64,000 bases of DNA, taken from contig NZ_UXAV01000017.1 of assembly GCF_900609045.1 (NCBI RefSeq), forward strand, positions 62,001 through 126,000, read 5' to 3'. This stretch comes from Filibacter tadaridae. Its GTDB lineage: Bacteria; Bacillota; Bacilli; Bacillales_A; Planococcaceae. The translations under genes were made by a program, and so were the position numbers. Shown one piece after another: positions 25,625 to 34,404 of the stretch (within the stretch, counting starts at the first letter, position 1; the number at the start of each line of letters is the position of its first letter). The notes below the pieces were generated by a model. The model was not told the origin of the DNA and searched no databases. It worked only from the letters and a program-made list of their open reading frames with translations.

Positions 25625-25654
25625 ACCGCCGCACATCCAGTGTGGCGGTTTTTT
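25625..25654 (+). terminator. Terminator after argS
   Basis: ACCGCCGCAC / GTGTGGCGGT stem with one wobble, loop ATCCA, T6. Confidence 0.82.
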
Positions 25655-25717
25655 ACGTGAATTACGCTGGTGATAGTTTCTGTATAGGGCTGTGAATGAG
25701 TGCGCACCGAAAAGTAT

Positions 25718-25864
25718 TGATCGGAATACCGCCAAGAATGATCGCAAAGCTGCCTTGAATGATCGCAAACCACGTAGTAATGATCGCAACCCGACCGTTA
25801 TTGATCGCGTACCACGGAACATTGATCGAAACCCGGCCATATTTGATCGCCCACCAATATACAA
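25718..25864. repeat. 21-bp phased repeat array in inverted orientation (7 copies)
   Basis: TGATCG occurs at 25718, 25739, 25760, 25781, 25802, 25823 and 25844, exactly 21 apart. The reverse complement of the common form TGATCGCAA is TTGCGATCA, so the GCGATCA core of the other arrays is here on the opposite strand. It follows the argS terminator and precedes the cobalamin operon promoter. Confidence 0.93.
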
Positions 25865-25877
25865 ATACCGCCACCCC

Positions 25878-25905
25878 TCGACACACTCGAAATATATAGT
25901 ATAAT
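25878..25905 (+). promoter_or_regulatory. Sigma-A promoter of the cobalamin operon
   Basis: TCGACA (25878-25883), 16-bp spacer, TATAAT (25900-25905). It ends about 25 bases before the riboswitch. Confidence 0.6.
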
Positions 25906-25929
25906 GAAACCGAACACCAACTACATACC

Positions 25930-26095
25930 AAAACGTAAAGGTGCCCCGCACTCAAAACGGGGTTAAAAGGGAAGCCGGTTCAATGCCGGCGCGGTCCCGC
26001 CACTGTAAGTGTGAGCAAGTCGCAAAAAGTCACTGGATTACTGAATCCGGGAAGACGCGACAAGCGTTGAGCACAAGCCAGGAGACCTGCCTTTG
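25930..26095 (+). ncRNA. Cobalamin (adenosylcobalamin) riboswitch
   Basis: Conserved B12 element: GGTGCC near the 5' end, the core GGGAAGCCGGTTCAATGCCG then GCGGTCCCGCCACTGTAA, and the B12 box AAGCCAGGAGACCTGCC at 26075-26091. It lies upstream of the B12 transport and salvage operon. The hairpin with a T9 run at 26170-26202 makes a transcription-terminating expression platform likely: high coenzyme B12 should stop transcription before btuF. Confidence 0.93.
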
Positions 26096-26169
26096 CGAAT
26101 CAACCGTAAAACCTACGAGGATAGGATTGGTGAAAGTCAACGTAAATCAATCTGATTTTCACTGAAACC

Positions 26170-26202
26170 ATTCTTCCGGCAACACGCGGAGGATTTTTTT
26201 TT
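26170..26202 (+). terminator. Riboswitch-controlled terminator
   Basis: TTCTTCCG / CGGAGGA stem with one wobble, 8-base loop, T9. It lies between the aptamer and btuF, whose ribosome site AGGAGGAA starts about 10 bases later. Confidence 0.75.
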
Positions 26203-26225
26203 GGAACAAACAGGAGGAATTAAAC

Positions 26226-27188
26226 ATGAAGAAGTTATGGCAATTAGGACTAATGGCTGTCCTAACCGTATTGCTGCTCGCAGCATGTGGCGGAACAGCA
26301 ACAGATGACAAAAAGAAAGTAGACGACACGCCGAAAGAAGACGTAGTCAAAGCTGATTTCCCGATTACATTAACAGACGCTATTGGCAAAGAAATTACAT
26401 TCGAAAAGGCTCCAGCGACAATTGTGTCCATGATGCCAAGCAACACGGAAATCCTTTTTGGACTTGGACTTGGAACTGAAATCGTAGGTGTCAATGACTT
26501 TGATAATTACCCTGCAGAAGCATTGGAAAAAGAAAAAATCGGCGGTATGGAATTTAACGTTGAAAAAATTGTTGCTATGAACCCTGAAATCGTCTTCGCA
26601 CACGAATCTGGACTTTCAACGGGCGAAGAAGGCTTGCAACAAATCAGAGACGCGGGAATCCCTGTCTTCGTTGTGAAAAACGCAGCAAACTTTGAAGAAA
26701 CATACAAAACGATTGAAACAATCGGTCAAGCAACAGGGAAAACAGAAGAAGCTACAAAAATCGTAAGCGATATGAAAGCGAAAGTGGAAGAAGTCGTCGC
26801 GAAAACGGCAAAAGCAGAAAACAAAAAAACGGTGTTTGTTGAAACATCTGACGCCCCTGAAATCTACACACCGGGAAAAAATACATTCATGCAAGAAATG
26901 TTGGATATGATTGGTGCGGAAAACGCAGTGTCAGAAGAAGGTTGGGTTATGATAGATCCCGAAGCGATTGTTGATAAAAATCCAGATGTCATCATCGTTA
27001 TGTATAACTATGTACCGGATATTATTGAAAGCGTTAAAAAACGTGCCGGTTTCGATACCATTACAGCCGTTAAAGAAGATGCAGTCGTTCAAGTTGATGA
27101 AAACTTGACAAGCCGTACAGGCCCACGTCTGGCTGAAGGTCTTGAAGAAGTTGCGAAAGCCGTTTACCCTGAGGTTTTCGGTGAATAA
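26226..27188 (+). CDS. btuF: Vitamin B12 ABC transporter substrate-binding lipoprotein BtuF
   Basis: 320 residues. Lipoprotein signal peptide with lipobox LLAAC (Cys21). Mature part is a class III periplasmic-type binding fold: PITLTDAIGKEITFEKAPATIVSMMPSNTEILFGLG, then EEGLQQIRDAGIPVFVV and the long helical linker between lobes. Captures cobalamins or cobinamides outside the membrane for BtuCD. The riboswitch upstream and cobalamin genes downstream decide B12 over siderophore. AGGAGGAA lies 7 bases before ATG. Homologous to B. subtilis YvrC. Confidence 0.9.
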   Translation: MKKLWQLGLMAVLTVLLLAACGGTATDDKKKVDDTPKEDVVKADFPITLTDAIGKEITFEKAPATIVSMMPSNTEILFGLGLGTEIVGVNDFDNYPAEALEKEKIGGMEFNVEKIVAMNPEIVFAHESGLSTGEEGLQQIRDAGIPVFVVKNAANFEETYKTIETIGQATGKTEEATKIVSDMKAKVEEVVAKTAKAENKKTVFVETSDAPEIYTPGKNTFMQEMLDMIGAENAVSEEGWVMIDPEAIVDKNPDVIIVMYNYVPDIIESVKKRAGFDTITAVKEDAVVQVDENLTSRTGPRLAEGLEEVAKAVYPEVFGE

Positions 27189-28176
27189 ATCAAGCGTTGC
27201 CTACATCGTATCCGCCGCCACACTCATAGTGGCGGTCTGGCTCGGTGTTTCAATCGGTACGGTGAAGTTACCGATTAGTACGTTATGGAATGGGTCGGCA
27301 GATGCAACGGCGACAACAATTCTATGGAAAATCCGCATGCCGCGCGTCGTACTTGCTGGACTTGTGGGTGCTTCTCTCGCAATCGCGGGGGCAGCTTTCC
27401 AAGGATTATTGAAAAACCCGCTTGCAGATCCATACACACTCGGAGTGTCATCCGGCGCCTCGGTCGGTGCTGTGGTGACACTCTTTTTCAGTATTTCCAT
27501 CCCGTTCTTAGGCGCATATACGCTGCCCGTATTCAGTATGATCGGCGCCGCTCTGACCATGTTTCTTGTACTCGGTTTCGCCCGTCTTGTCGATCGTTCT
27601 ATGAAAATGGAAACCATCATTTTAACAGGTATCATTTTCGGTTCATTCCTCGGCTCCGTCTTGTCGCTCATGATAGCGCTGACAGGGGAAGAGCTGCGAC
27701 AGATCATCGGCTGGCTTCTAGGAAGCGTGTCGATGCGCGGCTGGAACTACATTACAATGATTTTACCGTTTGTTATCGTCGGTTCACTAATGCTGTGGTT
27801 CAATCGACGTGAATTGAATGCCATGCTTTTCGGCGAAGAACGGGCGCACCATTTAGGTGTCAATGTAAAGCGACGGAAATTCATGATTTTAATCGGCGGT
27901 TCAATTCTGACGGGCGCGGCTGTCGCTGTTTCAGGGACAATCGGTTTCATCGGTCTTGTCGTGCCGCATATGACGCGTCTGCTGTGGGGGTCGGATCACC
28001 GTCATCTGCTCACATTGTCATTCATGAACGGCGCAACACTGCTGATTATTTGTGATTTGATTGCCCGCACGATTATTTCACCGACGGAATTGCCGGTCGG
28101 CGTCATTACTGCATTCATCGGTGCGCCGGTTTTTGCATTCATCTTTTACAGACAAAGAAAGAAAGGGGCCATGTAA
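27181..28176 (+). CDS. btuC: Vitamin B12 ABC transporter permease BtuC
   Basis: 331 residues from GTG 27181, overlapping the btuF stop by 8 bases, with GAGG 6 bases upstream. FecCD-family permease with about ten helices: RMPRVVLAGLVGASLAIAGAAFQGLLKNPLADPYTLGVSSGAS is the family hallmark, and GFIGLVVPHMTRLLWGSDHRHLL contacts the ATPase. Moves B12 across the membrane together with BtuF and the fused BtuD. Corresponds to B. subtilis YvrB. Confidence 0.92.
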   Translation: MNKSSVAYIVSAATLIVAVWLGVSIGTVKLPISTLWNGSADATATTILWKIRMPRVVLAGLVGASLAIAGAAFQGLLKNPLADPYTLGVSSGASVGAVVTLFFSISIPFLGAYTLPVFSMIGAALTMFLVLGFARLVDRSMKMETIILTGIIFGSFLGSVLSLMIALTGEELRQIIGWLLGSVSMRGWNYITMILPFVIVGSLMLWFNRRELNAMLFGEERAHHLGVNVKRRKFMILIGGSILTGAAVAVSGTIGFIGLVVPHMTRLLWGSDHRHLLTLSFMNGATLLIICDLIARTIISPTELPVGVITAFIGAPVFAFIFYRQRKKGAM

Positions 28177-28177
28177 C

Positions 28178-29650
28178 ATGTTGCATGTCGAAAACGTAGC
28201 GGGCGGATACGGCAAAAAGAATATAGTGAAATCCGTCTCATTTCACGTCAATAAAGGCGAAATGCTCGGCATCCTCGGTCCGAATGGCAGTGGTAAGTCA
28301 ACGCTTCTGAAGATCATTTCAGGGATTCTCCCCAAAACGCAAGGGACCGTCACCATCGATGGTAAAGACGCATCGAATTACAGTCAAAAAGAATTCGCGC
28401 GAAAAGTGGCCGTCTTGCCGCAACTCCATGCACATGCATTTTCCCACACGGTTCTGGAAACCGTTTCGCTCGGCAGATACCCGTACCAATCAGGCCTCTT
28501 TTCCTCTTGGTCGAACGAAGATGAACGTGCTGTTACAGAAGCTATAAAACATACGGCGATTACCCGCTACAAAGATACACATATCGAATTGCTATCAGGC
28601 GGCGAGCAACAGCGTGTGTTCGTTGCACAAGCACTCGCACAGGAAGCACCGATTTTATTGCTCGACGAACCGACGAACCACCTGGACATCGCTCACCAAC
28701 AGCAATTGCTCGATACCATCCGCAAACAGGCGGTCGACAAAGGAATCACTGTCATCTCGGTATTTCACGACATCAACCTCGCTTCTTTATATTGCGATCG
28801 CCTATTGTTAATGAATAATGGTGAAGTTGCGAACATCGGATTGCCGCTGGATGTCGTCAAAGAAGAGGCGGTGCGCGCTGTCTACCAAGCACGCGTTAAG
28901 ACGCAACCGCATCCTGAACTCGCAAAGCCGCAAATCACACTTTTATCCGACGCGGATGAAGAACTGAAGCCGTTCAGCGTGACGAAAGCGGATATTAGCA
29001 TATCGTCGGATTATGTCGCGCTACATTCAGAAAAACCGCTTAAAACACTTTCTTCCGCCGTACATAATGCAGGGATGGGCTGGTTCCGGACATTCGTCAA
29101 CCGCCATGTCGATGCTGATTACCATTGCGATGATGTCAAAGTAGAAATGGCGTCCTACCTTGAAGGGCAAGGGTTCCACGACACAGACACCGTCGGCATG
29201 ATGACCGCAGTCACGACGCAACATGCGGAAGTCGAAGAATACCATGCGGATTTTGGCAGTGTCATTATCGTCGTAACAGCAGGTGTCGGTAACGCGGTCG
29301 ATGTATCTGAAGCACTGACACGCGACCGCGAACACCGCATCGGGACCATCAATACATGGGTCATTGTCAATGGACAGTTGCCCGACGAAGCCTTCATTCA
29401 AGCGATGATCACGGCGACAGAAGCAAAAGCCAAAGCGTTGCAGACCGAAAAAGTATTGGACCCGCTTACAGGCACAATCGCAACCGGGACTTCAACGGAT
29501 AGTTTGCTTGTCGCCGCAACTCAGCAAGGCGAGCATCTGCCGTACGCTGGCCCGATCACTGAACTTGGAAAACGGATTGGCCACGGCGTTTACGATTGCA
29601 CCGTACGGGCGATTCAAGCTTATAAGAAAGCGAAAGGGTGGACAAATTGA
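28178..29650 (+). CDS. btuD: BtuD-CbiZ fusion: B12 ABC transporter ATPase with adenosylcobinamide amidohydrolase
   Basis: 490 residues. Residues 1-250 are an ABC ATPase: Walker A GPNGSGKSTL, signature LSGGEQQR, Walker B ILLLDEPTNHLD, switch His in SVFHD. Residues about 270-490 form a CbiZ domain (SSAVHNAGMGWFRTFVNRHV, GMMTAVTTQHAEVEEYHADFGSVIIVVTAGVGNAVDVSEAL, TGTSTDSLLVAATQQGEHLPYAGPITELGKRIG). CbiZ cleaves adenosylcobinamide to adenosylcobyrate, which CbiB can reuse. Fusion to the transporter ATPase, known from other Bacilli (YvrA-like), couples uptake of incomplete corrinoids to remodelling. ATG 28178 has AAAGGGG upstream; overlaps cbiB start by 4 bases (TTGA). Confidence 0.9.
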   Translation: MLHVENVAGGYGKKNIVKSVSFHVNKGEMLGILGPNGSGKSTLLKIISGILPKTQGTVTIDGKDASNYSQKEFARKVAVLPQLHAHAFSHTVLETVSLGRYPYQSGLFSSWSNEDERAVTEAIKHTAITRYKDTHIELLSGGEQQRVFVAQALAQEAPILLLDEPTNHLDIAHQQQLLDTIRKQAVDKGITVISVFHDINLASLYCDRLLLMNNGEVANIGLPLDVVKEEAVRAVYQARVKTQPHPELAKPQITLLSDADEELKPFSVTKADISISSDYVALHSEKPLKTLSSAVHNAGMGWFRTFVNRHVDADYHCDDVKVEMASYLEGQGFHDTDTVGMMTAVTTQHAEVEEYHADFGSVIIVVTAGVGNAVDVSEALTRDREHRIGTINTWVIVNGQLPDEAFIQAMITATEAKAKALQTEKVLDPLTGTIATGTSTDSLLVAATQQGEHLPYAGPITELGKRIGHGVYDCTVRAIQAYKKAKGWTN

Positions 29651-30606
29651 TACCTGCACATTTCATCGCCATCGCCGTCGGTTTTCTTCTCGACCGCATC
29701 ATTGGAGATCCGCCGAAATGGCCGCATCCTGTTCGATGGATTGGCGCGTTCATAACCAAATGCACAACCATGTTGAATAAAGGACGGAACCGCACACTAA
29801 AAGGGGCATTCGTTCTTTTCATAACTGTCGTCATTGTATCGATCATCGTCTTTTCCCTCGTAGGAATCGCGTATACTGTCAGTCCGCTAATAGGTATCCT
29901 CGTAGAAGGGGTGCTGATCGCCATCGGACTTGCACAGAAAAGTTTGCGGAGTGCCGCACTCGATGTGTATAAGCCGCTTGCTGCTGGGGATTTACCGGAA
30001 GCACGGACTAAACTGTCATGGATTGTCGGTCGTGATACGGAAAAGTTGAAAGAAAGCGACATTACACGCGGTGTCATCGAAACCGTCTCCGAAAACACAT
30101 CGGACGGCATTACAGCACCTCTTTTTTGGGCGTTTCTATTAGGCGCACCAGGCTTATGGATCTACAAAACGGTGAATACGCTGGATTCAATGATTGGTCA
30201 TAAAGACGAACGTTTTCAGAAGTTCGGTACTTTTTCCGCACGCGCGGACGACGTCTTAAATTTCATTCCGGCACGGATCACAGGACTACTTATTCTTTTA
30301 TACACGCCGAATGAAGGAAAGGTACCGTTTGGTAAGCGGTTGAAGGGATGGAGCCAGGATTCCAGACGCCATCCAAGTCCGAATAGCGGATTCCTGGAAG
30401 CTGCTACCGCCTGGCAACTAGGTGTCAAACTAGGTGGAAAAAGTACCTATCGTGGCGTCGTTTCCAATAGACCGGAACTAGGTCCGGGCACGGTTCCACT
30501 CACTGCGGCGCATATTCAATCAGCTATCACACAAATGCATTCAGTATCCATTGTCTTTTGGATCATGATGGCTGTAGTTGGGATGATGATCTATGCAGTT
30601 GCCTAA
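29647..30606 (+). CDS. cbiB: Adenosylcobinamide-phosphate synthase CbiB
   Basis: 319 residues, integral membrane enzyme attaching (R)-1-amino-2-propanol phosphate to adenosylcobyric acid. Hallmarks: LLDRIIGDPPKWPHPVRWIG near the N-terminus, IVGRDTEKLKESDITRGVIETVSENTSDGITAPLFWA in the middle, and SRRHPSPNSGFLEAATAWQLGVKLGG. TTG 29647 overlaps the preceding stop as TTGA and has AAAGGG upstream; GTG 29638 is the alternative. Receives substrate from the CbiZ domain of the preceding gene. Confidence 0.9.
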   Translation: MIPAHFIAIAVGFLLDRIIGDPPKWPHPVRWIGAFITKCTTMLNKGRNRTLKGAFVLFITVVIVSIIVFSLVGIAYTVSPLIGILVEGVLIAIGLAQKSLRSAALDVYKPLAAGDLPEARTKLSWIVGRDTEKLKESDITRGVIETVSENTSDGITAPLFWAFLLGAPGLWIYKTVNTLDSMIGHKDERFQKFGTFSARADDVLNFIPARITGLLILLYTPNEGKVPFGKRLKGWSQDSRRHPSPNSGFLEAATAWQLGVKLGGKSTYRGVVSNRPELGPGTVPLTAAHIQSAITQMHSVSIVFWIMMAVVGMMIYAVA

Positions 30607-31672
30607 TCACGGAGCAAATCCACACCATGTATACGCGAAACTCGGTATCGAGCCGCCGGATACCCTATTGGATTTTAGTGAAAATGTCAATCCAGCTGGT
30701 CCACCGCAAGCCGTTAGCGACAGCTGGCCCGCGCTGCTCTCGAAACTGTCTGCCTACCCGGATCCGTTCGGAGAACCTTTCCTATCAGCAGCGGCAAATT
30801 TTCACGGCGTTTCTACCCCGTATTTATTCGCAGGGAACGGGGCTGCGGAGTTGCTCGCGCTTATCGCGGAACGCTATCAAGGCAAAAAGGCGCTCATCGT
30901 GCACCCGACATTTTCCGAGTATGAAGCGACATTGACTGCGAAGAATGTCGAAGTCATCCAGATTATCGCATCGGAAACGGACGGCTTCGACTTGCCGCTT
31001 GCAACGATTTTGGAAAAAATGAAAGAAGTATCCGTTTTGTATCTATGCACGCCCAATAATCCCACTGGTCGCTTGCCGACACGGGACCAATTACAAACGA
31101 TTGTCCGTCGCGGTGCAGAAGTGGATTGTGACTGTGTATTTGACGAAGCGTTCATCGATTTTGTGGATGAATCCCTGTCTTTCATTCCCGAAGTAGAAAA
31201 CTATCCACATGTCACAGTTGTCCGGTCCATGACTAAAATGTACGCTATTCCTGGAATTCGACTCGGCTATGTCGTTGCAAGCCCAAGTATCATAATGGAC
31301 ATTAAAGCCCGCGCGCCGCATTGGAACGTCAATGGAATCGCGGCACAAATCGGGGCAGTTTGTTTGCGGGAAGAAACGTATCGGCAACAAGTCATTCACC
31401 AAAGTACAGTTGAACGACAACGTTTAACTGAATTTCTACGGCGACACGGCTGCACAGTGACGGATTCCGTTGCAAATTTCCTGTCATTTAAGCCGGGACC
31501 GCATCAGCAAGCAAGTAAACTGTTCCAAGATTTATTGCAACAGGGAATCGTACTCAGACACTCTGAAAACTTCCTCGGAATGGATGGACACTGGTTACGC
31601 GTCGGCATGAAGAAAGAAGCGGAGATGACACGATTGAAAGAGGTGTTGGCTATATGGTTCGCGGAAAACTGA
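30593..31672 (+). CDS. cobD: L-threonine-O-3-phosphate decarboxylase CobD
   Basis: 359 residues, PLP-dependent class I aminotransferase fold. Starts with HGANPHHVYAKLGI, typical of this family; Schiff-base Lys in SMTKMYAIPGIRLGY; Arg in HWLRVGMK binds carboxylate or phosphate. Makes 1-aminopropan-2-yl phosphate for CbiB. The frame overlaps the cbiB end by 14 bases, indicating coupled translation. Histidinol-phosphate aminotransferase is the main look-alike, ruled out by context. Confidence 0.9.
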   Translation: MQLPNHGANPHHVYAKLGIEPPDTLLDFSENVNPAGPPQAVSDSWPALLSKLSAYPDPFGEPFLSAAANFHGVSTPYLFAGNGAAELLALIAERYQGKKALIVHPTFSEYEATLTAKNVEVIQIIASETDGFDLPLATILEKMKEVSVLYLCTPNNPTGRLPTRDQLQTIVRRGAEVDCDCVFDEAFIDFVDESLSFIPEVENYPHVTVVRSMTKMYAIPGIRLGYVVASPSIIMDIKARAPHWNVNGIAAQIGAVCLREETYRQQVIHQSTVERQRLTEFLRRHGCTVTDSVANFLSFKPGPHQQASKLFQDLLQQGIVLRHSENFLGMDGHWLRVGMKKEAEMTRLKEVLAIWFAEN

Positions 31673-32247
31673 CAGTCATTATAGGCGGTGTGCGAAGTGG
31701 AAAAAGTGCGTACGCCGAAAAAATGCTTGTTGACGAAGCCAGCCACGTGGCAGGACGCCTCGTGTACATCGCATCGGGCACAGCGACGGATGCTGAAATG
31801 CAGGCACGCATCGATAGGCACAAACAAGACCGTGCCGAAATCGATTGTACAACGATTGAACAACCTGTGGAACTAGCGGGAGTTGTGCCATCCATTCAAC
31901 AAGGTGATTTGGTTTTATGGGATTGCTTGACCACATGGCTTGCAAATGAATTGTACAGCGGATGGGAAACCGCAACGCCTTGCATCAGCGAACCAGGCTG
32001 TATGGAACAGAAAGAAGCACAACTCTATGAAACAATTAATGACATTCTCGCAAAAACGTCACATCTAGTCATCGTTTCCAATGAAGTGCTGGATGAATTA
32101 CCGTCAACCTACATGGAAACACGTACGTACAGTAAATGGATCGGTCGCATACACCAAAAGCTTGTAGCACAGGCGGACGAAGCAATTGAAATTGATTATG
32201 GTCTGGCAACGGATTGGAAAAACGGACAGCGGGAGGTACTTGCATGA
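31654..32247 (+). CDS. cobU: Adenosylcobinamide kinase / adenosylcobinamide-phosphate guanylyltransferase CobU
   Basis: 197 residues. P-loop IIGGVRSGKSAYAEKM at the N-terminus, RIDRHKQDR (region of the guanylylated His), LVLWDCLTTWLANEL and VSNEVLDELPS. Activates cobinamide phosphate with GTP to adenosylcobinamide-GDP. Overlaps cobD by 19 bases and the CobQ-like gene by 4. AGAGGTG lies 8 bases upstream of ATG. A second, shorter CobU-like gene is found 2.1 kb downstream. Confidence 0.9.
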   Translation: MVRGKLTVIIGGVRSGKSAYAEKMLVDEASHVAGRLVYIASGTATDAEMQARIDRHKQDRAEIDCTTIEQPVELAGVVPSIQQGDLVLWDCLTTWLANELYSGWETATPCISEPGCMEQKEAQLYETINDILAKTSHLVIVSNEVLDELPSTYMETRTYSKWIGRIHQKLVAQADEAIEIDYGLATDWKNGQREVLA

Positions 32248-33080
32248 ATGGATTGATTGTATTAGGCACAGCATCCGATACAGGGAAAACACTGATTGCT
32301 ACAGCGTTATGCCGCCTATTAGCCGACGAAGGCGTTTGCGTTACGCCGTTCAAATCGCAAAACATGTCCCGCTTTTCATCGATAACGCAAAACGGTGAAG
32401 AAATGAGCCGCGCGCAATTCATCCAAGCACATGCCGCTCGAACCGTTCCGTCCATTTACATGAATCCGATATTGCTGAAACCGGGCCAGGATATGAAATC
32501 GGAAGTGCTCATTTTCGGGAAAAAACTCGGTCTTCTCGGGGGGATAGCATACCGGGAACAATTTTTCGAACAAGGCATCAAAGCCATCCATCTAGCACTT
32601 GCTAAGCTTGGCGAAACATATGAAACCATCATTATTGAAGGTGCCGGAAGCCCCGCGGAAGTGAATCTCAATGATAGGGAAATCGTCAATATGCGCGTCG
32701 CGGAAATTGCGGATGTACCCGCTATATTGGTCGCCGACATCGACCGCGGGGGTGCTATTGCGTCGATTGTCGGCACCTTGCAACTTCTTCCACCTGCACA
32801 TCGATCGCGCGTTAAAGCGATTATTATCAATAAATTCCACGGAGACGTAACTCTATTTCAAGACGGCATTGATTTCATCGAATCCTACACGGGAATACCG
32901 GTTGCGGGCGTGATTCCATTCAAAGCGAATCACGGCATTGAGGAAGAAGACGTGGACCGCCCCGTCATCCCAGCACTCACAGGCGTCGATGTCTATGCTG
33001 AATGGGCAGCGCATGTGAAAGTGAATCTGGATTGGCCGCTCGTCAAGCGAATCATCGCACAACCAGGCGGTGTAACATGA
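32244..33080 (+). CDS. Short CobQ-like protein (synthetase domain only, no glutamine amidotransferase domain)
   Basis: 278 residues, against about 500 for cobyric acid synthase. The dethiobiotin-synthetase-like ATPase domain is complete: GTASDTGKT (Walker A), PFKSQNMSRFSS, MNPILLKPGQDM, IIEGAGSPAEVNLNDREIVNMRVAEIADVPAILVADIDRGGAIAS, IINKFHGD, GIPVAGVIPF. The sequence then ends after a short tail (DVYAEWAAHVKVNLDWPLVKRII); the whole C-terminal GATase with its Cys nucleophile is absent. The next gene overlaps its stop (ATGA), and no leftover GATase sequence lies downstream, so this is the intact gene and not a recent frameshift. It may use free ammonia, or have another role in cobyrate chemistry. 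Confidence 0.8.
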   Translation: MNGLIVLGTASDTGKTLIATALCRLLADEGVCVTPFKSQNMSRFSSITQNGEEMSRAQFIQAHAARTVPSIYMNPILLKPGQDMKSEVLIFGKKLGLLGGIAYREQFFEQGIKAIHLALAKLGETYETIIIEGAGSPAEVNLNDREIVNMRVAEIADVPAILVADIDRGGAIASIVGTLQLLPPAHRSRVKAIIINKFHGDVTLFQDGIDFIESYTGIPVAGVIPFKANHGIEEEDVDRPVIPALTGVDVYAEWAAHVKVNLDWPLVKRIIAQPGGVT

Positions 33081-33841
33081 ACGGTATTTTACTGGCGCTT
33101 CAATTTTTCACCGCCATTCCAGTCAAGAAAGAATTACCGCTTGGTCGAAAAGAAGTCACGGCAATGTACGTCGCACTGCCTTTTGTAGGCGCGGCAATCG
33201 GTCTTGTCATGTACGCCGTCTCGGTGTTGCTGTTGATCAATCTGCATACCGGCACATTGCTCGCGGCTGTATTCGTCGTCTTAACGGCAATTTTCCTGAC
33301 AGGTGGCTTGCACTTGGACGGCTGGGCGGACGCCGGGGATGCATTCTTTTCCTACAAGGATCGAGCGAAGCGACTGGAAATATTGGATGATCCGCGGCTC
33401 GGCGCTTTCGGCACAATGGCTCTCGTCTTGTTGCTCATCGTTAAAATTGCCTTGTTGAATGAAATCCTGATGCGCGGTACGGCAAGTCTCGTATTCTTCA
33501 TCATGATTCCTTTGTTGGCACGCGCTGGAATGAATGTATATTTCACAACTGTAGGACTTGCTAAAGACAAAGGGATTGCCCATTTCTTCAAAGAGAAGAT
33601 GGACATGAAATTCGTCGTCGTTCTGTCGTTAAGTACAACTGTGTTGGCTTTAGTCATCCTCGGTTTCATTGTGGAAAGTGTTTTCATTCCGATAACATTA
33701 TTTGGCGTTCTGGCAGTTGCACTTTACATCTATCGTCGATGGTCGATCCGTCATTTCGGCGGCGTATCAGGTGACTTATGCGGGGCATTCATCGAAGGAA
33801 TGGAGGCGGTATTATGGCTGACAGTTTTGTTCTTCATCTAG
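33077..33841 (+). CDS. cobS: Adenosylcobinamide-GDP ribazoletransferase (cobalamin synthase) CobS
   Basis: 254 residues, membrane enzyme with about six helices joining adenosylcobinamide-GDP to alpha-ribazole phosphate. Signatures: LALQFFTAIPVK at the N-terminus, GGLHLDGWADAGDAFFSYKDRAKRLEILDDPRLGAFG (Asp-rich metal site) and FGGVSGDLCGAFIEGMEA. Start ATG 33077 overlaps the previous stop as ATGA. The N-terminal extension open in frame is unsupported. Confidence 0.92.
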   Translation: MNGILLALQFFTAIPVKKELPLGRKEVTAMYVALPFVGAAIGLVMYAVSVLLLINLHTGTLLAAVFVVLTAIFLTGGLHLDGWADAGDAFFSYKDRAKRLEILDDPRLGAFGTMALVLLLIVKIALLNEILMRGTASLVFFIMIPLLARAGMNVYFTTVGLAKDKGIAHFFKEKMDMKFVVVLSLSTTVLALVILGFIVESVFIPITLFGVLAVALYIYRRWSIRHFGGVSGDLCGAFIEGMEAVLWLTVLFFI

Positions 33842-34404
33842 TGCGTCACTTACCGACTCAAGGCAATGAAGACCGGAAATACATCGGCTGGACCGACGAA
33901 CCTATTTTGGAATCGGCTAAAGCGGTCCATCCACTGGCACTTGCCCGATTTGTTTGCGGAAGCGATTTACTAAGGGCCCGTCAGACGGCCGCACTTTATT
34001 TTCCGAATGAAAGGTACAAGGAGGATTGCAATTTCCGGGAATGCAATTTTGGTGAATTTGAAGGGAAAACCTATGCGGACCTTGAAAAGGATACAGATTA
34101 CCGGCAATGGATTGACGACCCTTACGCAAATGCACCAAGGGGTGGGGAAAGCTTGGTTGAAGTCGAAAATCGTGTAATGTCGGCACTCAAAATGGTACCG
34201 AAAGACGCAATTATCGTGACGCATGGCGGTCCGATTCGCATCATTCTAACGAAATTTTCACCTATCCAAAACGAGTTTTGGTCATGGAAGATTCCACGTG
34301 GATACTGTTACCGTCTTGAATGGGAAAATCAGCGGGCGTTCAAGGAGGGACAAGCATGCATATCTATATCGGCGGTGCCCACAACGGCAAACGGCACTAT
34401 GTAA
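33814..34404 (+). CDS. cobC: Alpha-ribazole phosphatase-like histidine phosphatase CobC
   Basis: 196 residues, phosphoglycerate-mutase-like histidine phosphatase: catalytic His in LVRHLPTQGN (RHG-type motif with Leu for Gly), ECNFGEFEGKTYADLE, and the second His in VTHGGPIR. Removes the 5'-phosphate from adenosylcobalamin phosphate or alpha-ribazole phosphate. ATG 33814 has GGAGGCGG 4 bases upstream and overlaps the cobS end by 28 bases. Confidence 0.85.
   Translation: MADSFVLHLVRHLPTQGNEDRKYIGWTDEPILESAKAVHPLALARFVCGSDLLRARQTAALYFPNERYKEDCNFRECNFGEFEGKTYADLEKDTDYRQWIDDPYANAPRGGESLVEVENRVMSALKMVPKDAIIVTHGGPIRIILTKFSPIQNEFWSWKIPRGYCYRLEWENQRAFKEGQACISISAVPTTANGTM

Noticed and set aside
26041..26165. 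Short frame in the B12 riboswitch
   Set aside because: Sequence is explained by the conserved B12 aptamer.
26507..26894. Cys/Phe-rich antisense frames opposite btuF
   Set aside because: Complement of Lys/Glu-rich coding sequence; no start signal.
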